Below, in pieces: positions 5,633 to 5,790 of a stretch of 5,790 nucleotides of DNA. The position numbers were made by a program, and so were the translations under genes. Below the pieces are notes generated by a model, which made no database searches, was not told the DNA's origin, and was given only the letters and a program-made list of their open reading frames with translations. Origin of the DNA: Candidatus Melainabacteria bacterium (GTDB lineage Bacteria; Cyanobacteriota; Vampirovibrionia; Obscuribacterales; Obscuribacteraceae). The first letter of the stretch is position 1. Each line of letters starts with the position of its first letter. The stretch is taken from assembly GCA_003175915.1 (NCBI GenBank), contig PSRH01000237.1, positions 1-5,790 of the forward strand, written 5' to 3'.

Positions 5633-5790
5633 AATCCAGGCAAGTTATATTGACAAGTTAAATTTTGCCTTATTACCTGTAGCCAAATTCATTGTTCCCG
5701 TTTTTTGCCGTAAGTCACGGCTTCTCGGTATGTCTGGGCGGCAGGTTAGCCAGGCGGCGTCCAATCGATTGGGCAGGCCAACTTGGCTGT
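5633..5790. other. Upstream region with palindromes; possible end of a gene from the right
   Basis: The part at 5641-5690 is AT-rich and probably holds the promoter of the repeat protein gene; TATAAC (5645-5650, minus strand) is a possible -10 but no good -35 is seen. Inverted repeats: GCCGT-AAGTC-ACGGC (5707-5721), the 12-base palindrome CCAATCGATTGG (5761-5772), and GCCAA-C-TTGGC (5777-5787). On the minus strand, frames from the edge are open to stops at 5715 and 5645, and a third reads a tail AAQTYREAVTYGKKREQ before TGA at 5689 but has TAA 18 codons earlier. Which, if any, is the end of a gene cannot be settled here. Confidence 0.35.

Noticed and set aside
5701..5721. Hairpin with T6 as rho-independent terminator
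   Set aside because: The T-run precedes the stem on the plus strand and reads as A6 after the stem on the minus strand, so neither orientation fits.
5730..5790. Plus-strand ATG at 5730 with a frame open to the right edge (MSGRQVSQAASN...)
   Set aside because: No ribosome binding site, only 20 codons visible, and low-information sequence; it cannot be supported.
1..5790. tRNA, rRNA, CRISPR array or insertion sequence
   Set aside because: No cloverleaf-like segment, regular spaced repeats, transposase pattern or terminal inverted repeats were found by eye on either strand.

Overview
The window looks like a piece of bacterial chromosome of roughly even base composition (judged by eye), packed with housekeeping-type genes. 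Two genes resemble cyanobacterial-lineage versions: a long-chain (solanesyl-type) polyprenyl diphosphate synthase and a ResB/Ccs1 protein of the System II cytochrome c maturation pathway. With no photosynthesis gene in view, and with a tandem-repeat protein of a style I associate with non-photosynthetic relatives of Cyanobacteria (Vampirovibrionia/Melainabacteria, for example Obscuribacterales), my best guess is an aerobic, respiring member of that group. This placement is inference.

Layout from left to right: (1) 1-2323, minus strand: a two-gene operon, polyprenyl diphosphate synthase followed by resB. Only 8 bases separate them, and the resB ribosome binding site overlaps the upstream stop codon. 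resB runs off the left edge and lacks only its last few residues. (2) 2324-2535: divergent promoter region. (3) 2536-3018, plus strand: a small gene whose protein resembles the AbiTii domain. (4) 3019-3408: a gene-poor gap of about 390 bases. (5) 3409-4281, plus strand: a stand-alone catalytic domain of a 2-oxoacid dehydrogenase-type (E2) acyltransferase without lipoyl or subunit-binding domains. (6) 4282-4339: short convergent gap. (7) 4340-5581, minus strand: a 413-residue protein built almost wholly of four repeats of about 87 residues. (8) 5582-5790: its leader and promoter region, with several inverted repeats.

The first operon fits respiration: the synthase makes the isoprenoid tail of a quinone, and ResB helps deliver haem to apocytochromes c. 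The other three genes show no sequence-based link to this pathway or to one another. The AbiTii-like gene and the repeat protein are the least understood parts. Start codon use is unusual, with three of the five genes best explained by TTG starts.
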